A stretch of 64,000 bases of DNA from assembly GCA_031002005.1 (NCBI GenBank), contig JARYHS010013631.1, forward strand, positions 64,167,832 through 64,231,831, given 5' to 3'. The position numbers and the translations under genes are program-made. Below the pieces are notes generated by a model that saw only the letters and a list, made by a program, of their open reading frames with translations, was not told the DNA's origin and searched no databases. This DNA is from Vandiemenella viatica (taxonomy: Eukaryota > Arthropoda > Insecta > Orthoptera > Morabidae). Shown here in pieces: positions 23,569 to 33,189 of the stretch. The first letter of the stretch is position 1. Each line of letters starts with the position of its first letter.

Positions 23569-24262
23569 TCTATAATATAAAAATGAATCGCAAAATGTGT
23601 TGGTAAGCGTATAACTCAACAACGCCTGGACCAATTTGGCCAATTTTTTTTTTTTTAAATGTTCGTTGGAGTTCAAGGATGGTTTTTACGGCGAGAAAAA
23701 TTCGAATAATTGCCGGAAAAACCCTTAAAACAGCCCTTTTCTTTTCCCTCAATCAAAACAAAACAAAGGCGCGTTAGGATTATCTTTGGGATGACTTCAT
23801 GTTGATTAGGCTCTATGGATATTAAACTATGCCTGCGCGTGATCAGCGAAAATAATATCACTAACGTAAGTGTATTATCATTATTTCCTCCATGAGTGCA
23901 TTTTCTTGGTTGCTTTTAAATTTTCGTTTCTCTCGAAAACCAATTGTGTGTTTATTTGTTCAGTGTGTTTACATTTACACCCATGCCGCCTACCACGAAA
24001 GATTCGACTATGAAAATAGAATTCATCAGTTTAGAAGGATGCAATATTAAGAATACCTAAAAGCAAAATCGATTGCTGGTATTTCAGTTAAGAAGCGATA
24101 TGCATTATCGTCTGACGATCGAGCCACACTTTTCCTATTATTTTAAGAATGTTGTGGTAAGTCTTGTGGTGATGGGTTTCATTCGTTTTAAACTATGTTC
24201 AGGTAGAATTCACGATGGTTGAATTGGCTACGAGTAATAATACTTTCTAACTTTTAAAATCT
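23569..24262 (+). mobile_element. Helitron 5' part, copy 1
   Basis: Starts TCTATAATATAAAAATGAAT after an A, followed by a T-run and by TCAATCAAAACAAAACAAAG, which also occurs in copy 2. This start is the typical 5' terminus of one widespread arthropod Helitron lineage. No 3' hairpin/CTRR end was found before copy 2 begins, so the copy is truncated or interrupted. Confidence 0.65.
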
Positions 24263-24995
24263 TCTATATAAATAAAAATGAATCGCCAAATGTGATGCTA
24301 AGTGCAAAACACGAGAACGGTTCGACCAATTAGACTATTTTTTTTCCTTCATATTTTCGTTAATCCATAAGGAAGGTTCTTATGGAGAGAAAAAAACGTA
24401 AAAATTGCGAGGAAAATAGTAAAATCAACACCTTTCTTTTCCCATAGAAACCAGCCAATCAAAACAAAACAAAGGCGTGTCAGGATTAGCTCTGGTACGC
24501 CTTCAAGTAGATTAGACTGTATGGATATTAATAATCTATGCATGCCCAAAATAAAGTTCGAAGGGAAAAAAATGTTTGCGTGTCATCAACGAAAATAATA
24601 TTACTGCCAGTCAATCAAAACAAAACAAAGGCGCTTTATGATTATCTTTGGAATTGAAAAATGATCGATCTGAAGAAATGTTTTCAAAACAACTCATTGG
24701 CATTGGTAATGACAAAATCCCTGTAAGCGTTTTGACTGTCTGCATAAAATCTCCTGTCGATTTTTTGGTTGAACGACTGAAATATATTACAGAGACAAAA
24801 ACACTGACGTAAATTAAATAAATTTCGAAATTCAAAATGAAATTGCCGGTGAATTAAGGACATACAAATCAGTTGATTGCGCAACTAACCAAGATGATGT
24901 CGTCAACTATCCACCAGAATGTTTGAACTCACTGGATTTGCCAGGATTGCTGCCTCATAATCTTCAATTAAAAGTAGCCTGCTCAGTTTAGTCAC
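24263..24995 (+). mobile_element. Helitron 5' part, copy 2, with helicase remnant
   Basis: Starts TCTATATAAATAAAAATGAA and is collinear with copy 1 for several hundred bases (shared AATCAAAACAAAACAAAGGC, AGGATTA and TATGGATATTAA blocks) but clearly diverged. It contains the helicase C-terminus described separately. No clean 3' terminus found. Confidence 0.6.
24834..24995 (+). pseudogene. Helitron PIF1-like helicase, C-terminal fragment
   Basis: Plus-strand translation reads DDVVNYPPECLNSLDLPGL and then LPHNLQLKVACSV. This is the region before the last helicase motif in Helitron Rep-Hel proteins (family form [32 protein letters not shown]). The final motif is mutated and followed by a stop. 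It would unwind DNA during rolling-circle transposition; this piece cannot. Confidence 0.7.
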
Positions 24996-25599
24996 CATTC
25001 CATTTGGTTAGAACTATTGGTAGGTTTCGAGTGAGTCGCAGACACCACGATGCCATGGACCGAGCTTGTCAGTCAGGCACTGTGCAAGTCCGTGGTGTTA
25101 CATAGCAGAGTCTTGGACCTGTGGTAAAACATAAGTAACCATTCACTGAAAATGGTTATATTTAGCTATTCAGGAACCATTTGCAACCAGTCATGAACAT
25201 TATATTCCCAAACAAAGATGGAAGACGAAATCCGGAAAACCAGCGCACAGTTATAGGAATTCGCGGTGGAGCCCACGCCACTACGGCAAGCTGACGTAAA
25301 TTTAGCTTTCAGAGGCTTAATCACATCATGTGATCAGCACGAAGATTTTAAGTAAACGGCGCACTTAACTGTAACTCCACGATCGAGATTTAACTTAGCC
25401 TTACTCAATGCGACAGCCTACAGTAACCTGAGTTACTGCTAACGTGATGTGATGGACTAACCTAACTTGGGCTAACCTGAACTTTCTCTAATCTAACGTA
25501 TCTTAACCCAATATGGCATATAGTTTAACATTCTACAGTAACCTGAGTTTAATGTAAGTTATGATGGGTCGTAAACTACTCCCAAACAGACGACAGTGT
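24996..25599. other. unassigned, possibly transposase debris
   Basis: Broken coding-like pieces (for example NKDGRRN near 25215) might belong to the Tc1 remnant that follows, but I cannot align them with certainty. Confidence 0.2.
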
Positions 25600-25830
25600 G
25601 ATTGATATATCACCGGGCAAAATCGTTCATGATTGGTTTGAGGAAAATTCTTATCAATTCCAACGAATAAATTGACCACGTAGATCGCTAGATATGAATT
25701 TTATGAACATATCTGGCACATGATCAAAGGGCCAGTCCGTGCAGAGCGACTTACATCGGAAACACTTTTGCATTTATGGACGTTTGTAGAGGAAGCATGC
25801 CTGAATATTTCTTCAGAGAACTACCGATGA
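25600..25830 (+). pseudogene. Tc1-like transposase, C-terminal fragment
   Basis: In shifted frames: VHDWFEENSYQFQRI, then RSLDMN and EHIWHMIKGPVRAERLTSE, then ISSENYR. This matches the end of the DDE domain of Tc1-like transposases (WPARSPDLNPIEHVWDMLKR pattern, with the last acidic residue in EHIW). A frameshift lies near 25680. No terminal repeats recognised. Confidence 0.65.
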
Positions 25831-26639
25831 TTTTTTTAATAGATGGCACGTCGGGATGTTGCACTTCTGTGAGCTAATGAAGGTCCAAAACGATACTAGG
25901 AGGTATCCCATGACTTTTGTCACTTCAGTGTACACTTATCTTTTGAAAAGTGAGAAAGAATTAGAAGCAGTACGATTTACAGCTACGATGGTGGGAAAGA
26001 CATTGGGAGTCAAACCATCACAACTGAAAGTGCTGTGTGTACACACAGTAACCCAATTAATCTGGAACCAGAACTCCCAGCAACTTCCTAAAAAACTTAC
26101 TTTCAATAACTTTTAGTTAGAAAATAATAACCAAAATAGATGATATAGAAATCTAGTATATTTTGGTTAATTTCATGGCCTAAGTTCAAAAGGAGTCACA
26201 CCAACTTGCTCAAAGAATTATTTGTGAAATAAATTCAACCCAGTGACATCGTACAGAAATTTGTTTAGAAATGTCGGTATCTTTCCATTCCAGCATGATA
26301 TATATACTTCCTACTGTGGTTTGTTCTATCCTGATAAGTGCAAACATTGGGAATATGTGTAAAATCCGCCCATGTTAGAAGTCATTGTCAATTTAATTTA
26401 TTTGGTGCTCCGCCACAGGAGATGAAATGTTAACAATAGAAACCTGAAAGCTTTAAATCCAAACTGAAAGAACTTTAATCCCGAAATCAGGAAACAAAAA
26501 AGACAGAGAGAATGGAAACTAGATACAAGTATAACAATCAACAAGAGAATCTGAAAATTGCATTCAAATATGATAATTAAATATGGTCATTATGCATCTG
26601 TCGTTATCACTGGAATTATGAGTTTTTCATGGATGTACT
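25831..26639. other. no recognised gene; 86-aa open frame
   Basis: The plus frame 25856-26116 directly follows the transposase remnant but shows no known domain. The remainder is AT-rich and unassigned. Confidence 0.25.
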
Positions 26640-26858
26640 CCTCGTAGACGTCGAGGTCATTAGAGGCGGGAAAGAACTTTGGCAAAGAACGGAAACGAGT
26701 TCGTCCATGGGCTTTTCAAGGAAGCTTCCTGGCATTCACCTGGGGTGATTTGGGGAAACCATGGAAAATCCAAATCTGTATGCCCGGACAGGGATTCGAA
26801 ACAGCGTCCTCCCGAATGCGAGGCCGGAGCGTCACCGCTCACCCTCCACGCTTGGTGT
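26640..26858 (-). mobile_element. tRNA-derived SINE (family 1)
   Basis: On plus, the complement reads tail GACGTCGAGGTCATTAGAGG, body TGGCATTCACCTGGGGTGAT, B-box complement GGGATTCGAAACAG and head complement CACCGCTCACCCTCCACGCT. It is a nearly full-length copy. Confidence 0.85.
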
Positions 26859-27139
26859 ATTATGAGTACTTTTTCGGCTAACGTGTGTTGGTGTGTAACT
26901 TGCTGGTAACATTATTGGTTCCTGAAGCTGGGTTCCTACGGCGCGGCCCTCGGCGCCTGTGAGGGGAGGCCTCTCATCTTTGCTAGCAGGTACGGCGCGT
27001 CTCGACCCACCGCCAGGCGGTAGAAGATGAAAGGCGCGTCCTGCCTACCACGCGCCGTGGGAACGTATATGCAGTGCCCCGAGATTCTTGTTTCATGAGA
27101 TGAAACATACACAGCGTAATCTAATGAGTTGTGTGTTAC
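26859..27139. other. GC-rich sequence downstream of the candidate exon
   Basis: The frame of the exon stays open on minus through 26936, but it is past a good splice donor, so it is read here as intron. The region 26930-27070 is strongly G/C-rich and may be part of a host gene or a regulatory stretch. Confidence 0.3.
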
Positions 27140-27235
27140 CTGCAGGTAGGAGGTGATTCGCCTGAGGCGCTTGCCGGCAGACGAAGCCGCGGCGCGCATG
27201 CGCGACGGCCGTGTCATGGCGGGCGTCTCAGCCTC
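27140..27235 (-). CDS. candidate host protein-coding exon (internal, 96 bp, phase 0)
   Basis: Best host-gene signal in the window. On minus, a T-rich tract ending TTTATTGTTTCAG is followed by 32 open codons and then by the donor CAG|GTAACA. The peptide is EAETPAMTRPSRMR followed by AAASSAGKRLRRITSYLQ; it is rich in Ala, Arg and Ser, with strongly G/C-biased third positions unlike the AT-rich flanks. The exon length is a multiple of three and both junctions are phase 0. A separate donor site at 31910-31904 (minus) would join in frame (see findings). I do not recognise the protein; a nuclear or cytoplasmic basic segment is possible. Neighbouring exons were not found with certainty. Confidence 0.5.
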
Positions 27236-27589
27236 CTGAAACAATAAAAACACAGCATACAGTAGAAATACACCAAGAAAAAACTGCGTGTATTGCATTT
27301 ACACAATAAATACAAATTTTTTCAAATTAACCTCATAAAAAATGAGAAATAATTAAAAATTTAAGCACCCTACGCTAGATTTAAGGCTATTGCATATAGC
27401 TTTATCCTGTATTTTGTATTTAGAGCTTTTATTTAGGAGAACATCTCAAACAAAATTGTGTAATAACCGTTCTTACAATCAATTTTCTTTAATAACTAAC
27501 TCATCCAGAATGATAGTCTGAACTCAGATTTCTGGACCATAAATCAAACATTATTAAAAGCTTGAACAACTCATTAATTCTGTTGCTTA

Positions 27590-27875
27590 GGGGACGTCCA
27601 TTAATTACGTGAGGTGAAATTGGGGGGGGGGAATCTCACGTCATCTTTTTAATTTCTTGCAGTAAAAAAAAAGGCGCACAAACGACGACGATACCGGATA
27701 TACAGGGGGAGGAATAACTGCCCTAGAAAGCAGGAGAGCTAACATACCTCTCCCTCCTCATGATCTCACCTCATCATATGTTGTGGGGGTCCGATCGGAT
27801 TTCACCAAATCTCACCATCTGGGGGGAGAGGGAGGTCCGGAATTTCGGAAAAACACCTAATTAATGGACGCTTCC
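27590..27875. mobile_element. DNA-transposon MITE with GTCCATTAATTA ends
   Basis: Left end GGGGACGTCCATTAATTACG and right end, read inward, GGAAGCGTCCATTAATTAGG form terminal inverted repeats of about 22 bp. The interior has G-runs and TCTCACCTCATCAT-type segments that also occur inverted. No protein. The superfamily is uncertain; the G-run plus CGTCCATTAATTACGT style is seen in widespread animal MITEs of the PIF/ISL2EU or related groups. The target duplication is not clear. Confidence 0.65.
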
Positions 27876-28464
27876 AAAGACGAATGCAAGTATTTCCGCA
27901 TGGAAATGAAAGCTTTTATCGCAGGTGTATTAATACATTCGCCGTATCGCGATATAACGTGATTCAATATTTCTTTCCTTACCTTAACAACGACCAGGGA
28001 ATAGAATGAATCCATCTATATCAAGAAATAAACAATACCGGACGGGAATTTATATATTCACTGTATCGCGATGTAAACGTGATTGCATATTTGTTTTTTT
28101 ACTATTACTGCGATCAGAGAATGAAATGAAAACATCTACATTGATTGAATATAAAAAACAATTAAACAAACAGATAAACTAAATATGCTCGTGAATGTCA
28201 CACTGTGTAATAATAGCGACTCTTCTGGATGTAAATATAATGGCCGACGTCGTCACGTGACTTTCACTTAGTATTATAGCAATTTAAGCTTTAATACTTT
28301 AAGCACGTGTGCGCAGGAAGGTTAAAACGTAACAAGTAACGCTAACAAATATCTCACTACCACGCCCGAAGAAGTTTCAAGTCAAAAGACTACTACTGCA
28401 GAGTCAATGGCGGATCCTACTGATTTAACTCACATTTCTCCTCCTTTGGTAATTATTTCAGCTA
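27876..28464. other. AT-rich; contains a tandem duplication of about 117 bp
   Basis: A block with CGCCGTATCGCGATATAACG (about 27940) recurs as CACTGTATCGCGATGTAAACG (about 28057), and both are followed by GTGATT...ATATTT and an (A/G)GGAATAGAATGAA-like segment. Two diverged copies lie side by side. No coding content. Confidence 0.5.
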
Positions 28465-28843
28465 CAGGGGCGTAGCTACTATGGGGCTAGGCGGTGCAGT
28501 GCACCGGGGCCCACAAGGATACCTCTGGGGGCCCAAAAGCGCACCTCTGGGGGCCCCCAACCGCAGTTCAGAGGCCCACGAGCCTTCATGGCAAACTTAG
28601 CTCTACAGTCGTCTAAGGGGGCCCCTGAGACACAGGAAGCCCCTCACTAAGGGCCCTCTCACTGCTCAGGGGGACCCCCAAACACTGCGCAGGGGGCCCC
28701 TAAGCACAACTCAGGGGCCCCATCCTCAGCTCAGGGGGCCATTACCAGCAAAACAAAGCAAAAAAAAAGGTCGCCCATCTGGCCTGAGGGCCCAAAATAA
28801 TTTTTTTTGCACCGGGGCCCTTGGTGACCTAGCTACGCCACTT
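28465..28843. mobile_element. hAT-like non-autonomous element, G/C-rich, exact 8-bp TSD
   Basis: Left end CAGGGGCGTAGCTA and right end (read inward) AAGTGGCGTAGCTA match at 12 of 14 positions. Flanks TTCAGCTA (28457-28464) and TTCAGCTA (28844-28851) are identical. Subterminal GCACCGGGGCCC occurs at both sides. The interior is a degenerate minisatellite of GGGGGCCC-containing units (CCTCTGGGGGCCC, CTCAGGGGGCC and similar), with strong hairpin and G-quadruplex potential. Non-coding. Confidence 0.85.
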
Positions 28844-28949
28844 TTCAGCTATCGACTTCCTGACCTTTTATCGAAATGGCTTGTACTTGATTTTGCCTGA
28901 AATTAGGTGATTTTTTTTGGTCATGTACCCCTCTTCTCTACCATATACT

Positions 28950-29300
28950 ACTTAAAATTTTCGCCCAATATCCATCCAGTGCCAAAGAATGTATGCTTTA
29001 AACACACCCTGCACTATCTTCACTTCTCTTCTGTCTTCCAAAGAATCACAAACCAGTTATCAAACGATTACGCGACAACTTTCGCAGACACTTGTAGCTG
29101 TGTTAATTTTCGTCCCTCATCCCCTGTATTTGATACCCATGTTGCGGATGTGCCCTACCAAGGATTCGTGAGCCAGTTCTCTTACTTACGGTGTATCCCC
29201 TCGTTTCTAAGTGATCTATGGCTTTGAAAATTGTCTCAACTACTTCACCAATGTGTCCTCCCCAGCTCAGCTTATTGTTAAATGGCGGTTTAAATAAATA
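28950..29300 (-). pseudogene. CR1/L2-like LINE, C-terminal fragment
   Basis: On minus, NNKLSWGGHIGEVVE and PQHGYQIQG match NKINWAEKIGQIIG and PHFGYQIQELERV in the copy at 46.7 kb. Stops and frameshifts throughout; older than the other copies. Confidence 0.6.
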
Positions 29301-29514
29301 CATTTTTTTTTTTAGACAAGAAAGTTTCTCTTCCCAAGGTCGCTGTGGAATTTTTTTTGTCTTGCGCTCGTCGTGAATATTTATGAAGCATAAATTGCGG
29401 ATGGAAAATAAGTATAAAACGTACCGTCGCTAACTGGACGACAGTAAGCGCTTAAGTACGGGTGTAAATCAATAAATAAGTTGTAAAACTCATAGTAACT
29501 TCATCAAATCTATT

Positions 29515-30095
29515 TCACTTTTCTACATATTCATCCTCTACTTTCTTATACTTATTCCATCTCTTTACAAGTCCTCGAAGGCCAGCAGCAAAACAGACTT
29601 CTGGCTGCTGTCACATCCAAAGAGTAACCGCTTGAGCTACGGCATCTACAATTTCAAAACGTCGGGCACTTAAATGAGACTTTAGCGGACCGAACAGATG
29701 AAAATCACAGGTGCTAAGTCAGGACTGTACGGTGGGTGTTCCGAGCGTTTCCAATTAAATGTTTGCAACTGCTCCATAGTTTGCCTTGCTGTGTAAGAGC
29801 GGGTTATTATCTAGTACAGTCACACCCACTGTCAGGAGTCCAGGTCGGTTGTGGCGAGATGGCCTGTCGGAGTTCCCGCACAGGGGTGAAGTATGAGGTT
29901 GGAATTTCATCTTGCGTGTCCCAAAACACGGTGAGCAAAATCTTGTGGGCTGATGGAATCGTCTTAAACCTTCTTATCCTTTCTTTGTGGGGGGGAGGGG
30001 GGAGGAATGTTTCTATTCTATGGAGTATCGTTTGGACTCCGGTTGAAAGTGGTGAACCAAACACTCGACCCCAGTAACAGTTAGCGCCATGAATT
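29515..30095 (-). pseudogene. mariner transposase, DDD-domain remnant
   Basis: On minus, in several frames: FKTIPSAHKILLTVFWDTQ (about 29970-29915; catalytic Asp in FWDTQ), then a CHPPYSPDLAP-like block with the last catalytic Asp (near 29735), LFGPLKSHLSARRFE, and LRGLVKRWNKYKKVEDEYVE ending in a stop at 29517-29515. This is the typical order of a mariner/SETMAR-type transposase C-terminal half. A G-rich insertion (about 29990-30003) and several stops break it. No terminal repeats found. Confidence 0.8.
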
Positions 30096-30471
30096 CCCCT
30101 CCCCAAGAAAACACTATCAGGACATGATGTGTTACTGTTTTAATCCTTTAATTCACTCTAATAATGCAGTAAAAGGTGTTAGTGTCCCTGTATCTTTATA
30201 TCTCGACTGGTACAACCATAACTATTGCTCTCTAGCTTAGGTTAACGTGAAATCTATAGTAATACTGAAAACCCAATTGCAATGTGTCCTTAAATTGATA
30301 CCTAGTGGTAATGTGTGAATGTTGTATCTTTGAAGAAACAATCAACTATTATATCGTAATATTGTGTTAATTTTAATATGTATTGTCAATGATATAGTTA
30401 GTCCCTCTCACTTCTGTTTCAATCTCATATTGTAACGAGTTTAATGTAATTTTGCTGCCAATCTGTTTATA
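30096..30471. other. nothing recognised
   Basis: AT-rich spacer between two mariner-type elements. Confidence 0.3.
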
Positions 30472-31071
30472 CAGGGTGTTACAAAAAGGTACGGCCAAAC
30501 TTTCAGGAAACATTCCTCACACACAAACAAAGAAAATATGTTATGTGGAGATGTGTCCGGAAACGCTTACTTTCCATGTTAGAGCTCATTTTAGTTTCGT
30601 TAGTATGTACTGTACTGTACGGACCAATTCCATGGCCCCCACGCTCTCCTGACCTCAACCCTCTTGACTTCCATTTATGGGGGCATTTGAAAGCCCTTGT
30701 CTACGCAACCCCGGTACCAAATGTAAAGACTCTTCGTGCTCTTATTGTGGACGGCTGTGATACAATACGCCATTCTTCAGGGCTGCATCAGCGCATCAGG
30801 GATTCCATGCGACGGAGGGTGGATGCATTTATCCTCGCTAACGGAGGACATTTCGAACATTTCCTGTAACAAAGTGTTTGAAGTCACGCTGGTACGTTCT
30901 GTTGCTGTGTGTTTCCATTCCATGTTTAATGTGATTTGAAGAGAAGTAATAAAATGAGCTCTAACATGGAAAGTAAGCGTTTCCGGACACATGTCCACAT
31001 AACATATTTTCTTTGTTTGTGTGTGAGGAATGTTTCCTGAAAGTTTGGCCGTACCTTTTTGTAACACCCTG
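30472..31071 (+). mobile_element. mariner-like element with 122-bp terminal inverted repeats
   Basis: Ends CAGGGTGTTACAAAAAGGTA on both sides, flanked by TA (30470-30471 and 31072-31073). The inverted repeat extends about 122 bp (30472-30593 against the right end) with a single mismatch (GAG versus GAC after TATGTG). The middle holds only the transposase C-terminus, so this is an internal-deletion derivative. Near-identical arms point to recent origin or gene conversion. It sits inside or against an older mariner remnant. Confidence 0.88.
30543..30869 (+). pseudogene. mariner-like transposase, C-terminal fragment
   Basis: Open frame whose real homology begins near 30620: WPPRSPDLNPLDFHLWGHLK (last catalytic Asp in SPDLNP), then LKALVYATPVPNVKTLRALI and RRRVDAFILANGGHFEHFL to a natural stop. 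The first ~25 residues are translated terminal repeat, not protein. It lacks the HTH and the first two catalytic acids, so it is inactive. It is the same family as the terminal repeats, since it lies between them. Confidence 0.8.
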
Positions 31072-31079
31072 TATATATA

Positions 31080-31560
31080 TGTATTGATTTTAAACATTGT
31101 AATGTTATGTTGCAGGGGCTGTATGGAGAAAATCCGGATACCATTAAAAAAAACCATACTCTCCTTCCTCAGTGCCCTGAGTGAGATGCCGACCCATTCT
31201 ATTGATATAGCACGCGCTGCGTTGCTGTTCGTCACAGGCATGTTATTACGAATGATTTGTCCCACACGCTTCACCGTGGTTTCAGTTCATACCTCCGCAG
31301 GGCGATCAGAACGTTTCTAATGTTTCGCCTTCTCGTGTTAAACTTCTGAATCTAGTTGAAAACACTTTTCCGTGATAAACAGTTGTCACCACACACGCTA
31401 CGCACTTCCTCTATGGACAGTCCTTTTTCCCACAAAAAACGTACAACCGCATGCTGTTTATCTCAGCAACACACCCGCCATCTTCTGGCTGCCACTGACT
31501 TACCACGTGACGTCGTGTACCGCCGACCACAAGTATACACGTCCTGCCATCTGCTGGCAA
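31080..31560 (-). pseudogene. mariner-like transposase, N-terminal HTH remnant
   Basis: On minus, in broken frames: VRLYVFCGKKDCP and CLSRKSVFN-like pieces (first HTH), then TVKRVGQIIRNNMPVT and SNAARAISIEW (second HTH; the family form is TVQRVGQLIR-DRRVT). It lies directly beside the long-TIR mariner, but on the opposite strand, so it is a different insertion. Confidence 0.5.
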
Positions 31561-32240
31561 AATTTAAATATTGCAGAATTTAAGTACGACATACGTAAAC
31601 GAACTTTTGCGACTTATTTACAGACGCACCCTCGTAAATAATAAAAACTCTTGTTTCTAAAATAGCATCTGTAACTTTCACTGTTTAAAGTTAGAAGGAA
31701 ACAATTTATTATTATTAGTTCGGTAAGACGTGATGTTTCAGAATTATAAATATATCGATACAATTTTTGTTGAAATAAAGATGAGTCCCTCGTTTAAAGA
31801 TGTGTTCCCTCCGTCCTCGTAATAAACACCGTCAGTCTTCAAAAAGACTAAAAACACTACGGTTTAAAAATTTGCGATACTATTATGACTCTTAAAATAG
31901 AAGACTTACCAGAGGCATTGTAGCGATGCGACCGCATTCGTAGCTGCTATGCGGACGTTTTGTAAATAGACACTTTCCCTGGAGATTCGACCCGCATAGT
32001 TATGTCGCAATGTGGGCGGGTAAAGTGATTAGATAAGAATTGATATAATTCACTTTCTAGTTTCGAAGTTCGGTGTATGAAATAATTTTCCAACGACCCA
32101 TATTCGCCGAAACAACTTCGAAAAATGAGAACAGGAAAAATTGTGGGACAATGTAAAGCATAGAGAAAGAGAAAGGTGTGATGTTCTATTACAGGCAGGG
32201 AATTAATGACCTTGTTGCAGAATTTCAAACGATTGCTATT
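31561..32240. other. unassigned; strong minus-strand splice donor at 31904-31909
   Basis: On minus, ACAATGCCTCTG|GTAAGTCT (junction after 31910) looks like a short first coding exon with start MPL. It is listed as a hypothesis with the exon at 27140-27235. Otherwise nothing recognised. Confidence 0.25.
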
Positions 32241-32663
32241 TTCATGATCAATTGACTTTCGGGTTATACCGCGTTGTTTATTTCATTACCTAAGCTTTCG
32301 GCTGGTATCCTCCAGCCTTCGTCAGAGATACTGTTTACGTTGACATAGCAACGAGCGCCAAACATCGCAGAGTAAAAGGCCGCCATCTTCGTTGATGTTG
32401 TTGGTATTTTTTAAAATTTTCTGCTGCCTCTTTCACCCGTCGGGACAACCACTGGTCTTCTCTCCACAGTAGCCTCGTTTCTTGAAATTTTACTTCATGG
32501 CCAGGTGAATATCGAGGATAGCGGCCTTTTACTCTGCGATGCTTGGCGCTCGTTGCTATGTCAACATAAACAGTATCTCTGACGAAGGCTGGAGGATACC
32601 AGCCGAAAGATTAGGTAATGAAATAAACAACGCGGCATAACCCGAAAGTCAATTAATCACGAA
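32241..32663. repeat. fold-back MITE with ~145-bp arms
   Basis: Left arm from TTCATGATCAATTGACTTTC (32241) to about 32396 is complementary to the right arm, about 32513-32663. Blocks such as GACATAGCAACGAGCGCCAA and GGAGGATACCAGCCGAAAG are conserved, with only scattered mismatches. A ~115-bp unrelated loop separates them. Each arm also contains a small hairpin (GGCTGG...CCAGCC). Non-coding. Confidence 0.85.
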
Positions 32664-32805
32664 CAAAGATGGCCGTGGAAGTATGAGGATTGCAATTTTG
32701 TCTCTTTCACAGTTAAAAGGTAGTTAGAGTCTAAAGTAGGTAGAAAACTACGCAGCTTCCTAGAGACGCTAAATAAAACTGTACAGAAGTTCAGGTCAGG
32801 TTAAT

Positions 32806-33040
32806 GGAGCGTGATGGGTGAGCGGTATCGCTCTGGTCCCGCATTCGGGATGATGCGGATTCGAATCCCCACCTTGCCATCCAGATTTTGGTTTTACATC
32901 GTTTCACCAAATCACTCCAGGTGAATATCGGGATAGTTTCTTCAAAATGCCTCGGCTGAACACCTTCCCGTTCCTTGCCTCAGTCCTTTCCGACCTATAA
33001 TGACCCCGACGTCGACGAGGCGTTGAGCCATAAGCAAAAA
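32806..33040 (+). mobile_element. tRNA-derived SINE (family 1), full length
   Basis: Head GGAGCGTGATGGGTGAGCGG (A box), B box GATTCGAATCCCC near 32858, body CCAAATCACTCCAGGTGAAT, and tail block GACGTCGACGAGGCGTTGAG then CATAAGCAAAA. Confidence 0.88.
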
Positions 33041-33189
33041 TATAAGAATCTTGCGAGAAGATCAAGTCCATATAATAACTATACATATCTAACATCAGGT
33101 TACTGTACAGTAACAAATGGAAGAGCAAATGACTTCATCAGAAGTAAATCCAACAGCTGGATCGTATTGTAAAGAACTTCCCTTTAGAC

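Noticed and set aside
26936..27139. C-terminal extension of the exon frame to 26936
   Set aside because: It runs through a strong donor (CAG|GTAACA) and shows no protein-like pattern; read as intron.
30543..30615. First ~25 residues of the mariner frame as protein
   Set aside because: They are translation of the terminal inverted repeat; the mirror frame at the right end gives the same peptide on minus.
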